Assembly: GCF_016907845.1 (NCBI RefSeq) | Contig: NZ_JAFBCS010000001.1 | Span: forward strand, 1,240,001 to 1,304,000 | Length of the DNA: 64,000 bases | Direction: 5' to 3' | Origin: Arcanobacterium pluranimalium | GTDB lineage: Bacteria; Actinomycetota; Actinomycetes; Actinomycetales; Actinomycetaceae | Shown here: piece after piece, positions 1-9,867 of the stretch | How the letters are laid out: each line of letters begins with the position of its first letter | Position numbering within the stretch: position 1 is the stretch's first letter | Translations under genes and position numbers: made by a program | The notes under the pieces: generated by a model | The model's input: only the letters and a program-made list of their open reading frames with translations | The model's database searches: none | Told to the model about the DNA's origin: nothing

Positions 1-989
1 GCAATGAGCATAACCGTATGAGTTGGAGCAGTAGCAGATGCCTGCACCAAGGTGAGGTTATAAGCCGCGTTGATCGAGGACTTGAGTGCATTTGCTCCGA
101 AAGTGGAGAAAATGTACACAACTGCCATCGCAAGTGCTCCAAAGTGCAAGAAGAAAGCCAATTTCTCGTTCCCTTTCAAGGTGACGAGTGCCGAGGCGAT
201 CAACAGTACGGCAGCGAGTGCGAGTGGAATGAGCGAGAACATCGGGGAGACCGAGTACGCGAAGTTACCCCAAAGCGCCCAAACTGCGGTGATACCCGTA
301 GACACGAGTGACGACTTCTTTGCGAAGTCAAGCGCCCGCTGGCGGTAGTCTCCGCGCGTCTTGAGTGCAAGCCAAAGCGCTCCATGGGTGAGGTACAGAG
401 CCACAAGCATCACTCCACCAAGAATGGTGAATGGAGTGAGCAAGGAGAAGAAACCATCTGTCAAGAAGTGCTTCGCTCCCGATGAGAGAGCAGAATCAAT
501 GCCATTAGGATCAGCTGGCACGAAAGTGCCGGCCTTGTAGTGGCCAATTTGAATTGCCATGCCCTGCACGAGATTAGCGAAAGCCACGCCCCACAGGAAC
601 GTTACGAGCCATGCTGATCCACTGTGAAGGTTATCCCAGACGTTGCGCCACTTAGCTGAGTTGACCTTGCCGCGCCACTCAATCGCCGAGATACGAACGA
701 TGAGGAGCACAAGCACAAGCACGAGCGCCATGTACATTCCGGAGAACATCGTGGCATACCATTCAGGGAATGCTGCAAAAGTAGCACCGCCAGCAGTGAG
801 CAGGAATACTTCATTTCCGTCCCAGTGCGGACCGATCGTGTTGAGAGTGAGTCGGCGTTCTTTATCGTTCTTCGGGAGAACCTTGAGAAGCATGCCGGTG
901 CCGAAGCCGAATCCCTCCAAAGTCACATAGCCGATCCATAGAACGATGATGAGGATAAACCAGATAAGTTGCAAGAATGAAAGTTCCAT
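1..989 (-). CDS. cydB: cytochrome bd ubiquinol oxidase subunit II, 3' end beyond window
   Basis: Subunit II of the bd-type quinol oxidase, an integral membrane partner of CydA in oxygen reduction with low pumping but high oxygen affinity. Reading leftward from the ATG at 989, 329 codons remain open to the window edge, so the C-terminus is missing. The N-terminus shows MELSFLQLIWFILI, then the family signature GPHWDGNEVFLL near residue 58, and repeated hydrophobic helices (for example the stretch rich in Leu/Val after GMYMALV). The start lies 15 bp beyond the cydA stop, so the two genes form an operon. cydC/cydD are not visible and may follow outside the window. Family assignment is firm. Confidence 0.95.
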   Translation of the reverse strand, partial: MELSFLQLIWFILIIVLWIGYVTLEGFGFGTGMLLKVLPKNDKERRLTLNTIGPHWDGNEVFLLTAGGATFAAFPEWYATMFSGMYMALVLVLVLLIVRISAIEWRGKVNSAKWRNVWDNLHSGSAWLVTFLWGVAFANLVQGMAIQIGHYKAGTFVPADPNGIDSALSSGAKHFLTDGFFSLLTPFTILGGVMLVALYLTHGALWLALKTRGDYRQRALDFAKKSSLVSTGITAVWALWGNFAYSVSPMFSLIPLALAAVLLIASALVTLKGNEKLAFFLHFGALAMAVVYIFSTFGANALKSSINAAYNLTLVQASATAPTHTVMLI

Positions 990-1004
990 CGTCTTTTCCT
1001 ATCC

Positions 1005-2513
1005 TCAGTAAACGAAGCTCAACTTAGCATGCGGATCAGAAGCATCAATCACATCGGTGTTGATCACCTTGTGAGTATTGATGCCTTCGACCGCATAGCG
1101 CTTGACCAGGATGAACCACACCACGCCCAGTGCAGCGTAGAGCAAGGTGAAGATCACCATTGAGAGCAGTACTTCGATTGGGAGTACGTTTTGTGACACG
1201 CCAAAGTCAGTGAGCTGACGAATCATTTGCGACGGCGCCGTGTTCGGCTGAGCCTCAAAGTTCGGGTAAACAACCCAAGGCTGACGACCCATTTCGGTGA
1301 GGATCCAACCAAATGTTGAAGCCAAGAATGGGAATGGTATCGTCCAGACGAAGAGTTTTGCCAAGCCAGAAGAAGTGGTGAGCTTATCCTTGCGGGTAAT
1401 CCACAGTCCGAGGATTGACAGTGCTGCCGAAGCAAAGCCGAGTCCCATCATGATACGGAACGAATAGAAAGCTACAAAAGGATTGGGCATATAGTTCTGA
1501 TCTGCAGAATAAGTGCCGTCACTGGAGAAGAACTTTTGATACTTCTCGTTGATCTCTTTTGCACCAATGAGCTTGGATTCTGGTCCAGAGAAATGGTTGG
1601 TCACCATAAAGGATTCAAGGCCAGGAATCGGAACTTCAATGACTGAACCTTCTTTTAGTTCAGTGCTTGTCATGAGGAGTCCGAGCTTAGCTGATTCGGT
1701 AGATTCAGAAATGCCCATGGCGGCGATCATCTTCGTAGGCTGTGCTTGATAGATGTGCTGACCCATGAAGTGACCAGTTGAAATGACCAAAATGCTGGCA
1801 ATAAGCATGGTGACGAAACCGAAACGAGCTGCAGGCTTCCAGTACTCATTAGCTTCAGTAACATTTCCAGCCTTGGCAGTGCGAACGAGCCACCACATCG
1901 ATACGCCCGCAATGAGCGAACCTGCAACGAGTAGTGATGCTGTGATTGTGTGCGCAAAGGCGTAAAGCGAAGTAGGTGAGAAGATTACTTCAATGAAGCC
2001 TTTAGCTCCGTCGAGTTCTGCACGACCCGTTTCTGGGTTGTACACAGCTCCAACTGGATTTTGCATAAATGAGTTTGCGGCCAGGATAAACATAGCCGAG
2101 AGGTTGGTTCCAATGGCGAAGAGCCAGATGGATAGCGTATGTGCTTTTGGACTGATGCGACCGCGGCCGAAAATCCATACGCCGAGGAAGGTTGACTCGA
2201 GGAAGAATGCGAGCAGAGCTTCAAAAGCTAGTGGAGCACCGAAGATGTCTCCCACGTAGCGCGAGTACTCCGACCAGTTCATTCCGAACTGGAATTCTTG
2301 AACGATACCGGTAGCAACACCGAGTGCAAAGTTGATGAGCAGAATTTTTCCAAAGAACTCGGAGAGTTTGAGCCACTTAGTGTCTCCGCTCTTGAGCCAT
2401 TTGGTCTGCATGATAGCGACGAGTGGAGAGAGTCCGATCGTCAACGGTACCAAAATAAAGTGATATACCGTTGTGATACCGAACTGCCACCGTGCGAGGT
2501 CGAGGGCTTCCAC
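1005..2513 (-). CDS. cydA: cytochrome bd ubiquinol oxidase subunit I
   Basis: Heme-bearing quinol-oxidising subunit of cytochrome bd, 502 residues. The heme ligands of the family can be placed: His18 (TTVYHF), His188 (YAFAHTITAS) and a Met in FRIMMGLGF (355/356). Conserved acidic residues of the proton/oxygen path are seen at Glu98 (LAFEALLAFF) and Glu106. The motif GRQPWVVY occurs at 409-416. About nine membrane helices are expected. The start is GTG at 2513, with AAAGG eight bases upstream. Co-transcribed with cydB downstream. Upstream lies a 700-bp region with a DtxR-box-like site. The quinol-binding loop between helices 6 and 7 is fairly short compared with the long E. coli version. Confidence 0.96.
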   Translation of the reverse strand: MEALDLARWQFGITTVYHFILVPLTIGLSPLVAIMQTKWLKSGDTKWLKLSEFFGKILLINFALGVATGIVQEFQFGMNWSEYSRYVGDIFGAPLAFEALLAFFLESTFLGVWIFGRGRISPKAHTLSIWLFAIGTNLSAMFILAANSFMQNPVGAVYNPETGRAELDGAKGFIEVIFSPTSLYAFAHTITASLLVAGSLIAGVSMWWLVRTAKAGNVTEANEYWKPAARFGFVTMLIASILVISTGHFMGQHIYQAQPTKMIAAMGISESTESAKLGLLMTSTELKEGSVIEVPIPGLESFMVTNHFSGPESKLIGAKEINEKYQKFFSSDGTYSADQNYMPNPFVAFYSFRIMMGLGFASAALSILGLWITRKDKLTTSSGLAKLFVWTIPFPFLASTFGWILTEMGRQPWVVYPNFEAQPNTAPSQMIRQLTDFGVSQNVLPIEVLLSMVIFTLLYAALGVVWFILVKRYAVEGINTHKVINTDVIDASDPHAKLSFVY

Positions 2514-3226
2514 CTTGTTAACCTTTCGTGCGACCTAAACTGACAGACGATTTGTAACTGTTCGTGCTCTGTGAGCTGTGCAGCTTCCGAAAATCAGAGG
2601 CTGCACATACAGCAAAGGGTACTCGCAGTTGCAATGAGTAGCTCACACCGGATTGTCGTCTCAGGATATCCGTCTGCGTCAAGTTGTGGAGTACCGCAAC
2701 TTCACGCGAACCAACACCCGTGGTGAAGATAATAAGGTGTAGCTAACCTTTCTTTAATCATGGCCTAAAGTCATGGCTTATTTCTACTTTTTATAGCCGT
2801 TTCTCTAGGTCTTACGCCTTATTATTCCATTAAACCCACGGGTTTTGGCGGATTTTAACGAACAACGTGTCGCGAAGTTATTTCGTGAGGAATAAATGCC
2901 GTATTTGAGAATAGCAAATTTCTATTAACGGTGCGGCCTAACAGGATCTCGCGCAAGAATATTATTCCTATCGGACCTGCTACTCGTGTGACTGTTCCGG
3001 GTGTTCATATGACTGTTCATTCCACCTTATTGAAATAACTGTGTAGAATGAATGTGGAGACGAATCATGCATCGATTCGTTAAGCCCTTAGTTTCCTGTG
3101 CGCCGCATGAGCGTTGCTGCCGGACTAAGGTCGATCATAGATTTCCGCAACTTGCGGGTTGCGGCCTACATAATTGCAGCGTGTTGATGAAGATGCACAT
3201 CTTGCGGCTGCCATAGGAGAATGTTC
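2514..3226. other. long divergent intergenic region between cydA and rne
   Basis: About 710 bases with no convincing coding sequence. It must hold the leftward cyd promoter and the rightward rne promoter. Seen in it: a DtxR-box-like site (2733-2751); a leftward TTGACG (around 2677-2682) that could be a -35, without a convincing -10; a rightward -10-like TAGAAT at 3044-3049; directly after it a small inverted repeat (CGAATC...GATTCG, 3061-3079); and a short GC-rich stem GCAAC...GTTGC near 3148-3163. If the TAGAAT is real, rne would carry a leader of about 170 bases. Long structured leaders are known for autoregulated RNase E genes, but nothing here proves this. Confidence 0.4.
2733..2751. promoter_or_regulatory. 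DtxR/IdeR-type iron box candidate
   Basis: The 19-mer TAAGGTGTAGCTAACCTTT matches the DtxR consensus TTAGGTTAGGCTAACCTAA at 13 of 19 positions, with the right half (GCTAACCT) intact and the left half degenerate. It lies about 220 bp upstream of cydA. Function is inference only. The DtxR-family protein in this window looks Mn-type, so the cognate regulator would probably be encoded elsewhere. Confidence 0.3.
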
Positions 3227-6157
3227 ATGGCTGAGGAAAACGAAGCTCGAGAACTGGAAGATAACGCTTCAACGGAAAAGAAGCCTGCACAAAAGAAGAC
3301 GACGACGCGCACTCGCTCAACGCGAACGACGTTGGCCAAAAAAACTTCCGCTAATGCGCCTAAGTCGCGTCCTAAGAAACCGACGCCTGAAGAAGCAGCA
3401 GAATCAGTTGCTGAATCCCTAGCTGAGCTCGCATATGCGAAAGCTCATGATGCTGATACGTCCGACGTTGAACACACGGATTTGGGTATCGTTTTACCCG
3501 CTCGTAAGCGAAAAAATACTGCAAGAGCCACTGCGAAAAAGGCAGAGTCTAAACCAAAATCTGCAGTGGAAAAAGCCGATACAAGCTCAACCACCAACGA
3601 AGCTCAAGGCAACACCCGGGGGCAGAAAAAGACCGCTCCATTAGTCGTGACTTTCTCTTCTGGTGAAGAAGTTGAGCTGCCGGCGCGCGTTGAACCAGTA
3701 GCTCCAATGACGACGCTTCTGTTCCAAGAACCAGACGTTACACGAGCTGTTCAGGCACGTCGAAGCCGGCGTAAAAAAGCTGATGAACAGCAAGATGAAG
3801 TCGCTCAAGACGCTCTTGCTCCATCGGCAGATGAACCACAGACGCCAGCACCAGAAGGTGCGCGTAAGTCTCGACGTGGAAGCCGTGGTGGCCGCTCTAG
3901 TGAGGACATAAATGTCACGCCCGCTGAGGAGGTCACTTCCGAGGAGCAAACAGTTGAACCTGTTAAACGAACTCGTCAGCGCAAGCGCACCGCATCGGCT
4001 GACAAAGCGAAAACTGAGGCTCCCAACAAAGCCGGGGATGAGTCCTTGAACGAGAGTTCAGTAGCGGTGACGGAATCTGGTGCGACGGTGCGACGTCGTC
4101 GTCGACGTTCTTCGGCTGAAGTCTCGGACGAAGTAACTGCGCCGCACGGCTCAACGCGATTGGAAGCGAAACGTCAGCGCCGCAAGGAGGGACGCGAAGC
4201 TGGACGCCGTCGTCAGTCCATTTCTGAATCAGAGTTTCTTGCTCGCCGTGAGTCTGTAAATCGGGAAATGCTCGTACGCGAGCAAAACGGACTCAATCAA
4301 ATTGCTGTTATTGAAGACGGCGTTTTGGTGGAGCATTACGTCGCACGCCACACGCAAAGCTCGATGGTGGGCAATGTGTACTTGGGGCGTGTGCAAAACG
4401 TGCTTCCGTCGATGGAAGCGGCTTTCGTCGATATTGGTAAAGGCAGAAACGCTGTTCTATATGCTGGCGAAGTCAATTGGGAAGCCGCCGGAATGGACGG
4501 AATGCCACGCCGCATTGAAGATGCGTTGAAGTCTGGCGATACGGTATTGGTGCAGGTAACCAAGGATCCGATTGGTCACAAAGGCGCACGTTTGACAGCG
4601 CAGATCACTTTAGCAGGACGCCATTTGGTGCTCGTGCCGCAGGGGGCTATGACGGGTATTTCGCGTAAACTCCCTGAAAAAGAGCGCATGCGTTTGAAGA
4701 AGATTCTCAAGGAAGTAGTGCCACCGGAGCATGGAGTGATTGTGCGCACTGCTGCGGAGGGAGCTAGCGACGAGCAACTGCGCAACGATGTGGAGCGCTT
4801 GAGCAAGACGTGGGAGGACATTCAAGCCAAGGCAAAGAGCACTAAGAATGCTCCGTCTTTGCTCAAGGGTGAGCCTGAACTTGCAGTGCGCGTTATTCGA
4901 GATGTGTTCAACGAGGACTTCAACGCTTTGAAAGTTGAGGGCGACAACACGTGGAATACGATCTACGAATACGTGCATGAGCTCTCGCCAGAATTGGAAG
5001 ACCGCCTCGTGCATTGGGAAGAAAAGCAAGATATTTTCTCGGTTTTCCGAGTAGATGAACAGCTTGCGAAAGCTTTTGATCGGAAAGTTTTCCTGCCCTC
5101 AGGTGGATCGCTTGTTATTGATCGAACTGAGGCGATGACGGTCATTGACGTCAACACTGGTAAGTTCACAGGTTCTGGTGGAACTCTCGAAGAGACTGTG
5201 ACACGTAATAACCTTGAAGCTGCTGAAGAAATCGTGCGTCAGCTGCGCTTGCGGGATATCGGTGGAATTATCGTTATCGATTTCATCGACATGGTTCTTG
5301 AAGTGAACCGTGATCTGGTCTTGCGCCGCCTTATTGAATGTCTGGGGCGTGATCGTACCCGCCATCAGGTAGCCGAAGTTACCTCACTTGGGCTTGTGCA
5401 GATGACTCGTAAACGAGTCGGGCAAGGGCTTGTGGAGGCGTTCTCTACCACCTGCCAGGTTTGCGAAGGGCGTGGGTATATCACACACGATAACCCGGTT
5501 GAAAAGGGCGATGGCGCAGATAGTGAACCCGAGGTTCGCAAAGCACCTCATAAGAAGGCCAAAACCGAAGCTGTGCCTGATCCAAAGCAAGCTGAAGTAA
5601 AAGCGGCTTTGGCCTCGATCGCTGCTGCCGCTGCGCACAAACATGAAGACGACGGTAACCGCCCTGGCGGTGCAGGCGAGACTGAGCGCAGTTCTGACGG
5701 CATCACAAGTGTGCCTGCGTCAGATTCGTCCGCTGAGAAAGCCTCAGGTGGAAAGCGTAAACAGCGCGAGACTAAGTCCAAAGAGCGCACCCGGAAAACG
5801 CAGGGTGCGTCTCGTCGCGCTGGATCAGCTAGTGCAGAGGTGAATGGAACAGGGCAGACGTCGTCGGCACAAGATGCGCCAGCTCCAGCGTCCGATAACG
5901 CTCCAGGTGTACTTGCGGCACCTGCGGCGACTGTACCACCCGTGGCGACGTCGTCGGCACAGGAGACGGGTGCAACTGAGGAAAAGCGAGGAAACGGGCG
6001 TCGGAAGAAGCCGGTAGTGACCAAGGAAACTTCGACGGTTTCGAGCGACAAACCTGCTGCTCGAACGCGTAGGAGGGTCACGTCGTCGGGGATCATTACG
6101 CCCAGCACGTCGCCAACATCGGCAATAATGAGCTTCCCAGTTTCCAAAAAAGACTAA
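3227..6157 (+). CDS. rne: ribonuclease E/G
   Basis: Endoribonuclease for mRNA decay and rRNA/tRNA processing. 976 residues from the ATG at 3227, chosen because AGGAGA (3215-3220) sits six bases before it; the ATG at 3221 directly abuts that site. Residues 1 to about 345 are a low-complexity Lys/Arg/Glu/Ala arm. An S1-like domain follows (GNVYLGRVQNVLPSMEAAFVDIG). The catalytic DNase I-like part carries the two metal-binding Asp motifs, DVNTGKFTG and IVIDFIDM. The zinc-link pair is CQVCEGRG. The C-terminal 230 residues are disordered (Ala/Ser/Pro/Lys). This double-armed architecture of about 950-1000 residues is typical of actinobacterial RNase E. Confidence 0.95.
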   Translation: MAEENEARELEDNASTEKKPAQKKTTTRTRSTRTTLAKKTSANAPKSRPKKPTPEEAAESVAESLAELAYAKAHDADTSDVEHTDLGIVLPARKRKNTARATAKKAESKPKSAVEKADTSSTTNEAQGNTRGQKKTAPLVVTFSSGEEVELPARVEPVAPMTTLLFQEPDVTRAVQARRSRRKKADEQQDEVAQDALAPSADEPQTPAPEGARKSRRGSRGGRSSEDINVTPAEEVTSEEQTVEPVKRTRQRKRTASADKAKTEAPNKAGDESLNESSVAVTESGATVRRRRRRSSAEVSDEVTAPHGSTRLEAKRQRRKEGREAGRRRQSISESEFLARRESVNREMLVREQNGLNQIAVIEDGVLVEHYVARHTQSSMVGNVYLGRVQNVLPSMEAAFVDIGKGRNAVLYAGEVNWEAAGMDGMPRRIEDALKSGDTVLVQVTKDPIGHKGARLTAQITLAGRHLVLVPQGAMTGISRKLPEKERMRLKKILKEVVPPEHGVIVRTAAEGASDEQLRNDVERLSKTWEDIQAKAKSTKNAPSLLKGEPELAVRVIRDVFNEDFNALKVEGDNTWNTIYEYVHELSPELEDRLVHWEEKQDIFSVFRVDEQLAKAFDRKVFLPSGGSLVIDRTEAMTVIDVNTGKFTGSGGTLEETVTRNNLEAAEEIVRQLRLRDIGGIIVIDFIDMVLEVNRDLVLRRLIECLGRDRTRHQVAEVTSLGLVQMTRKRVGQGLVEAFSTTCQVCEGRGYITHDNPVEKGDGADSEPEVRKAPHKKAKTEAVPDPKQAEVKAALASIAAAAAHKHEDDGNRPGGAGETERSSDGITSVPASDSSAEKASGGKRKQRETKSKERTRKTQGASRRAGSASAEVNGTGQTSSAQDAPAPASDNAPGVLAAPAATVPPVATSSAQETGATEEKRGNGRRKKPVVTKETSTVSSDKPAARTRRRVTSSGIITPSTSPTSAIMSFPVSKKD

Positions 6158-6198
6158 TTTTGATTAAACTGGGCTAGTTAAAACATTGGCTTGGTAAC

Positions 6199-6226
6199 TT
6201 TGCCAGGAGTGCAAGTTTGATAATGT
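6199..6226 (+). promoter_or_regulatory. possible promoter of rplU-rpmA
   Basis: TTTGCC (6199-6204) and TAATGT (6221-6226) are 16 bases apart, in the gap between rne and rplU. The -35 is poor. A 13-base palindrome (GGCGAT-T-ATCGCC, 6227-6239) follows the -10 directly. Read-through from rne is an alternative. Confidence 0.3.
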
Positions 6227-6318
6227 GGCGATTATCGCCCTTTCTGAGCTTGTTCTCTATGGTGAAGCTAAGTAAGCTGGTGTGTCGGCGCGTTGTTTCG
6301 TGCCAATAAATTTTCAAG

Positions 6319-6339
6319 TGCATTCCACTAGTGAATGCA
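6319..6339 (+). promoter_or_regulatory. stem-loop in the rplU leader
   Basis: A perfect 7-bp stem (TGCATTC / GAATGCA) with a 7-base loop lies 26 bases before the rplU start. Ribosomal-protein leaders often carry autoregulatory structures. I cannot assign this to a named L21 leader, so it is recorded as a structure only. Confidence 0.35.
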
Positions 6340-6365
6340 GCCGTATCGACAGAGATGAGCAGAAC

Positions 6366-6671
6366 GTGGTTTACGCGATTGTGAAGGCAGGCGGCCGCCA
6401 GGAGAAGGTGTCCGTCGGATCTATCGTCGTTGTGGACAAGATGGCAGGCGAAGCTGGCGACAAGGTCGAGCTAGAGCCGATCATGCTCGTCGACGGTGAC
6501 AAGGTCACCACTGCCGCCGATGGTATTTCCGCTAAGGTTACCGCTGAAATTGTTCGCGATGAGAAGGGTCCAAAGATCACCATCATCAAGTACAAGAACA
6601 AGACTGGTTACCGCAAGCGCCAGGGTCATCGCCAGAAGCTGACCCGTCTTAAGATCACCGGCATTAAGTGA
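6366..6671 (+). CDS. rplU: 50S ribosomal protein L21
   Basis: Structural protein of the large ribosomal subunit that binds 23S rRNA. 101 residues from the GTG at 6366 ([17 protein letters not shown]...), which is where L21 proteins normally begin. The open frame extends to 6282, but the extra residues do not resemble L21. The conserved C-terminal motif [14 protein letters not shown] is present, with LTRLKITGI at the end. It is followed after 60 bp by rpmA, the usual L21-L27-Obg order. Confidence 0.97.
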   Translation: MVYAIVKAGGRQEKVSVGSIVVVDKMAGEAGDKVELEPIMLVDGDKVTTAADGISAKVTAEIVRDEKGPKITIIKYKNKTGYRKRQGHRQKLTRLKITGIK

Positions 6672-6731
6672 TCTGGGTCCTTCGGGATCATCCGTTCAAC
6701 GAGCTTAAAGTAAGAGAGCAGGTCAGGAAAC

Positions 6732-6989
6732 ATGGCACATAAGAAGGGCGCCAGCTCCTCGAATAACGGTCGCGACTCTAATGCCCAGCGACTCGGTGTG
6801 AAGCGTTTTGGCGGTCAATTCGTCAACGCTGGTGAGATCATCGTGCGTCAGCGCGGTACCCACTTCCACCCGGGTGCCAATGTTGGCCGCGGCAAGGATG
6901 ACACCCTTTTCGCGCTCGCAGAGGGAACCGTGGAATTCGGTGTTCGTCGTGATCGCAAGGTTGTTAACGTCGTTTTGGCTGATGCCTGA
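6732..6989 (+). CDS. rpmA: 50S ribosomal protein L27
   Basis: Large-subunit protein near the peptidyl-transferase centre. 85 residues with the canonical N-terminus [16 protein letters not shown] and the body [21 protein letters not shown]. The mature N-terminus starts right after Met, so there is no cleavable firmicute-type extension. Preceded by a clear Shine-Dalgarno (AGAGCAGG) and followed by a terminator hairpin, so rplU-rpmA ends here before obg. Confidence 0.98.
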   Translation: MAHKKGASSSNNGRDSNAQRLGVKRFGGQFVNAGEIIVRQRGTHFHPGANVGRGKDDTLFALAEGTVEFGVRRDRKVVNVVLADA

Positions 6990-7027
6990 GCGATTGAATT
7001 GACCGGAAACGGTCGATTAAAACTCTA

Positions 7028-7061
7028 GGGGTGGAGGGCAGTGCTCTCCGCCCCTTGTTTT
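7028..7061 (+). terminator. intrinsic terminator after rpmA
   Basis: A 9-bp GC-rich stem (GGGGTGGAG / CTCCGCCCC, one G-U pair) with a 9-base loop is followed by TTGTTTTAT. It separates the ribosomal protein pair from obg. Confidence 0.8.
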
Positions 7062-7079
7062 ATATTTAAGGATTGAAGA

Positions 7080-8612
7080 ATGGCAAGCTTTGTAGATCGC
7101 GTAACGCTCCACCTCGAAGCAGGAAAAGGCGGCAACGGTTGCGCTTCGGTGCACCGAGAAAAATTTAAGCCGCTCGGTGGTCCTGATGGCGCCAATGGTG
7201 GGCACGGTGGCGATATTATCCTGCGCGTTGACGGTCAAGAGACGACGCTGCTCCATCTTCATCACAGCCCACATTTGAAAGCAGAAAATGGTGCTCCTGG
7301 TGCAGGAGATATGCGCCATGGCAAGCGCGGTGAAAATCTCTACGTGAGCGTTCCAGATGGCACGGTGGTCAAAGATCGTGACGGCAATATTCTGGCTGAT
7401 CTGGTCGGCATTGGTGCTGAATATATCGTCGCTGAGGGTGGCCAGGGCGGTCTGGGCAATGCAGCGCTCGCTTCGCCAAAGCGCAAAGCCCCCGGATTTG
7501 CCCTGCTTGGCGAAGAGGGCGACATTCTCGACGTCGTGCTCGAACTGAAATCCGTAGCTGATGTGGCGCTTGTTGGTTTCCCATCGGCGGGAAAGTCCTC
7601 GCTGATCGCGGCAATGAGTTCTGCTCGCCCTAAGATTGCCGACTATCCTTTCACTACGCTCGTTCCGAATCTCGGCGTGGTTGAAGCCGGAGATTTGCGT
7701 TTCACCATTGCCGATGTACCTGGTCTGATTCCTGGTGCTTCGGAGGGGAAAGGTTTAGGTCTCGAATTTTTGCGTCATATTGAACGTTGTGCGACGATTG
7801 TGCACGTGCTTGATTGTGCCACTTTAGAGCCGGGCCGCGATCCGATCTCTGATCTGGATACGATTGAAGCTGAACTTGCGGCGTATTCACAGCAGATTCC
7901 ACCGATTGAGGGTCGAATCCCGCTCATGGAGCGCCCACGAGTTATTGTGCTCAACAAAGTGGATGTGCCGGAGGCGCGTGAGCTTGCAGATTTTGTCAAA
8001 GATGAGCTCAAAGCGCGTAAACTTCCTGTTTTTGAGATTTCAGCGGTTTCACACGAAGGACTGCGAGAGCTCGGATTTGGTTTAGCCACTATTATCAAGG
8101 CAGTTCGTGAGCGTGAAAACGAGGCTATGCAGCGCGAAGAACGCCCGATTATTCGTCCTGTTTCTGGTCAAGAATCTTCTGGATTCACCATTACTAAGCG
8201 TCACAAGGACGGGCAAGATTTCTATCAGATTCGTGGCGTGAAACCTGAACGCTGGGTGCATCAGACCGATTTTTCAAACGACGAAGCGGTGGGTTACCTT
8301 GCTGATCGTCTCAATATGCTGGGAATTGAAAAGCAGCTCACGGCAGCCGGAGCGCGTGCAGGGGATATGGTCGTGATCGGCTCTGAGACTGATGGAATGA
8401 TTTTCGATTGGGAGCCGATGATGTCTGCTGGTGCAGAGTTACTCGGACCGCGTGGCACGGATCTGCGTTTGGCGGAGAATCAGCGTGCAACGCGTAAAGA
8501 GCGTAAAGCTGCTTATCACGAGATGATGGATGCGAAAGAGGCTGCTCGTCAAGAGCTGTGGATGGAACGCGAAGCAGGGCACTGGACTGATCCGAATTCA
8601 GACGACGAATAA
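7080..8612 (+). CDS. obgE: GTPase Obg/CgtA
   Basis: Essential GTPase of 50S subunit maturation and stress response. 510 residues: Obg glycine-rich fold at 1-158 ([28 protein letters not shown]); G domain from about 160 with P-loop GFPSAGKSS, switch [22 protein letters not shown] and an SAVS motif; and a C-terminal OCT domain (about 355-440, [18 protein letters not shown]), the form with the extra domain found in Gram-positives. An acidic/basic tail of about 50 residues closes it. ATG 7080 follows AAGGATTGAAG. Upstream rpmA and downstream proB are the conserved neighbours. Confidence 0.97.
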   Translation: MASFVDRVTLHLEAGKGGNGCASVHREKFKPLGGPDGANGGHGGDIILRVDGQETTLLHLHHSPHLKAENGAPGAGDMRHGKRGENLYVSVPDGTVVKDRDGNILADLVGIGAEYIVAEGGQGGLGNAALASPKRKAPGFALLGEEGDILDVVLELKSVADVALVGFPSAGKSSLIAAMSSARPKIADYPFTTLVPNLGVVEAGDLRFTIADVPGLIPGASEGKGLGLEFLRHIERCATIVHVLDCATLEPGRDPISDLDTIEAELAAYSQQIPPIEGRIPLMERPRVIVLNKVDVPEARELADFVKDELKARKLPVFEISAVSHEGLRELGFGLATIIKAVRERENEAMQREERPIIRPVSGQESSGFTITKRHKDGQDFYQIRGVKPERWVHQTDFSNDEAVGYLADRLNMLGIEKQLTAAGARAGDMVVIGSETDGMIFDWEPMMSAGAELLGPRGTDLRLAENQRATRKERKAAYHEMMDAKEAARQELWMEREAGHWTDPNSDDE

Positions 8613-8705
8613 GTCCCGGTCATTCTTGCGATTGCGGGATTTGCCGGGCGGTGGAACCGCGGAGTCAGCGATATTGAGCTGGCGTAGTTGAGATAGAGAA
8701 AGATT

Positions 8706-9815
8706 ATGAAGCCGCTATTGTCCAATCGGAAGCTGCTCGGTGCCGCTTCCCGGATTGTTATTAAAGTTGGTTCTTCTTCTTTGACGGCACCGGATGGTTC
8801 GCTCGATGAGACTCGGCTCGCTGAGCTGGTGGACGTCGTCGCTCTTGCGCGTGCGCGCGGGCAGGAAGTGCTGTTGGTATCGTCTGGTGCGGTTGCAGCG
8901 GGTATCAAGCCGCTCGGGTTCAATTCGCGGCCGAAAAATGTGCGCGATCAGCAAGCTGCGGCGATGGTAGGGCAGTCGCGGTTGATGCACGCCTATGCGA
9001 CCAAGTTTGCTAGTTATGGGATCACGATTGGCCAGGTACTTTTGACTCCGGACGACGTGATTGACCGTCGTCATTATGCTAATGCGCAAGGCTCTTTGAA
9101 ACGGTTATTGCATCATGGCGTTGTGCCGATTGTGAATGAAAACGACGCGGTAGTCTCCGACGATCTGCGCTTTGGCGATAATGATCGGCTCGCTGCGTTG
9201 GTAGCTCATTTGGTAGATGCGACGGCGTTGGTACTGTGTACCGATGTGGAGGGGCTGTTTTCAGGCCCACCGAATCTGCCTGACTCGGTGCTCATCAGCG
9301 AAGTTTTGAGTATGGCTCAGCTCGAGAATTTGCGTATTACAGGCAAGGGGTCCGACGTTGGTACTGGTGGAATGCGTACGAAAGTTGCTGCGGCAGATAT
9401 TGCAACAGCCGGTGGGATCGGAACATTGCTGGTTTCCACTGATTCTTTGCGGCGCGCATTAGAGGGCGAGCAGGTTGGAACGTGGTTCGTGCCACGAGGG
9501 CGCCGGACGAGCGCGCGGTCGCTTTGGATGAAATATTCGGCGCGTATTAGTGGCACTTTGATTGTCGACGACGGCGCTGCGCACGCCTTGCGTAGTGGCG
9601 GCGCGTCGTTATTGGCAGTTGGTATTAAGGCAGTTCGCGGATCTTTTGCTGCTGGAGATATGGTTGAAGTCTGTGAAAGCACTGGTCAACGTATTGCGGT
9701 AGGTATGGTTGCTTTTTCGAACGGTGAGGTTGAGGAGTTTGCAGGCCTTGTTGACGGTGTACAGCGAGGGCGGGCACCGCGTCCAATAATTCATGTCGAC
9801 GATCTGGTTTGCTAG
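8706..9815 (+). CDS. proB: glutamate 5-kinase
   Basis: First step of proline synthesis: ATP-dependent phosphorylation of L-glutamate in the cytoplasm. 369 residues: amino-acid kinase fold with RIVIKVGSSSLT, LVSSGAVAAGI, NENDAV and FGDNDRLAALVA, TDVEGL and GTGGMRTKVAAA; then a PUA domain (about 275-365). This is the long, PUA-bearing form. Start ATG 8706 has AGAGAAAGA upstream. In most actinobacteria proA follows directly; here it is 3.5 kb away. Confidence 0.96.
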   Translation: MKPLLSNRKLLGAASRIVIKVGSSSLTAPDGSLDETRLAELVDVVALARARGQEVLLVSSGAVAAGIKPLGFNSRPKNVRDQQAAAMVGQSRLMHAYATKFASYGITIGQVLLTPDDVIDRRHYANAQGSLKRLLHHGVVPIVNENDAVVSDDLRFGDNDRLAALVAHLVDATALVLCTDVEGLFSGPPNLPDSVLISEVLSMAQLENLRITGKGSDVGTGGMRTKVAAADIATAGGIGTLLVSTDSLRRALEGEQVGTWFVPRGRRTSARSLWMKYSARISGTLIVDDGAAHALRSGGASLLAVGIKAVRGSFAAGDMVEVCESTGQRIAVGMVAFSNGEVEEFAGLVDGVQRGRAPRPIIHVDDLVC

Positions 9816-9867
9816 AATCATATTAAATTGGGCGCTATTTCTAGTGAAAATGGGGAGAAGGATCTAG

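Noticed and set aside
5548-6147. 199-residue open frame on the minus strand inside rne
   Set aside because: It mirrors the Ala/Ser/Thr-rich codons of the RNase E C-terminal arm, has no domain, and rne is certain.
6282-6365. longer rplU start
   Set aside because: L21 proteins begin at the [11 protein letters not shown] position; the upstream part contains a stem-loop.
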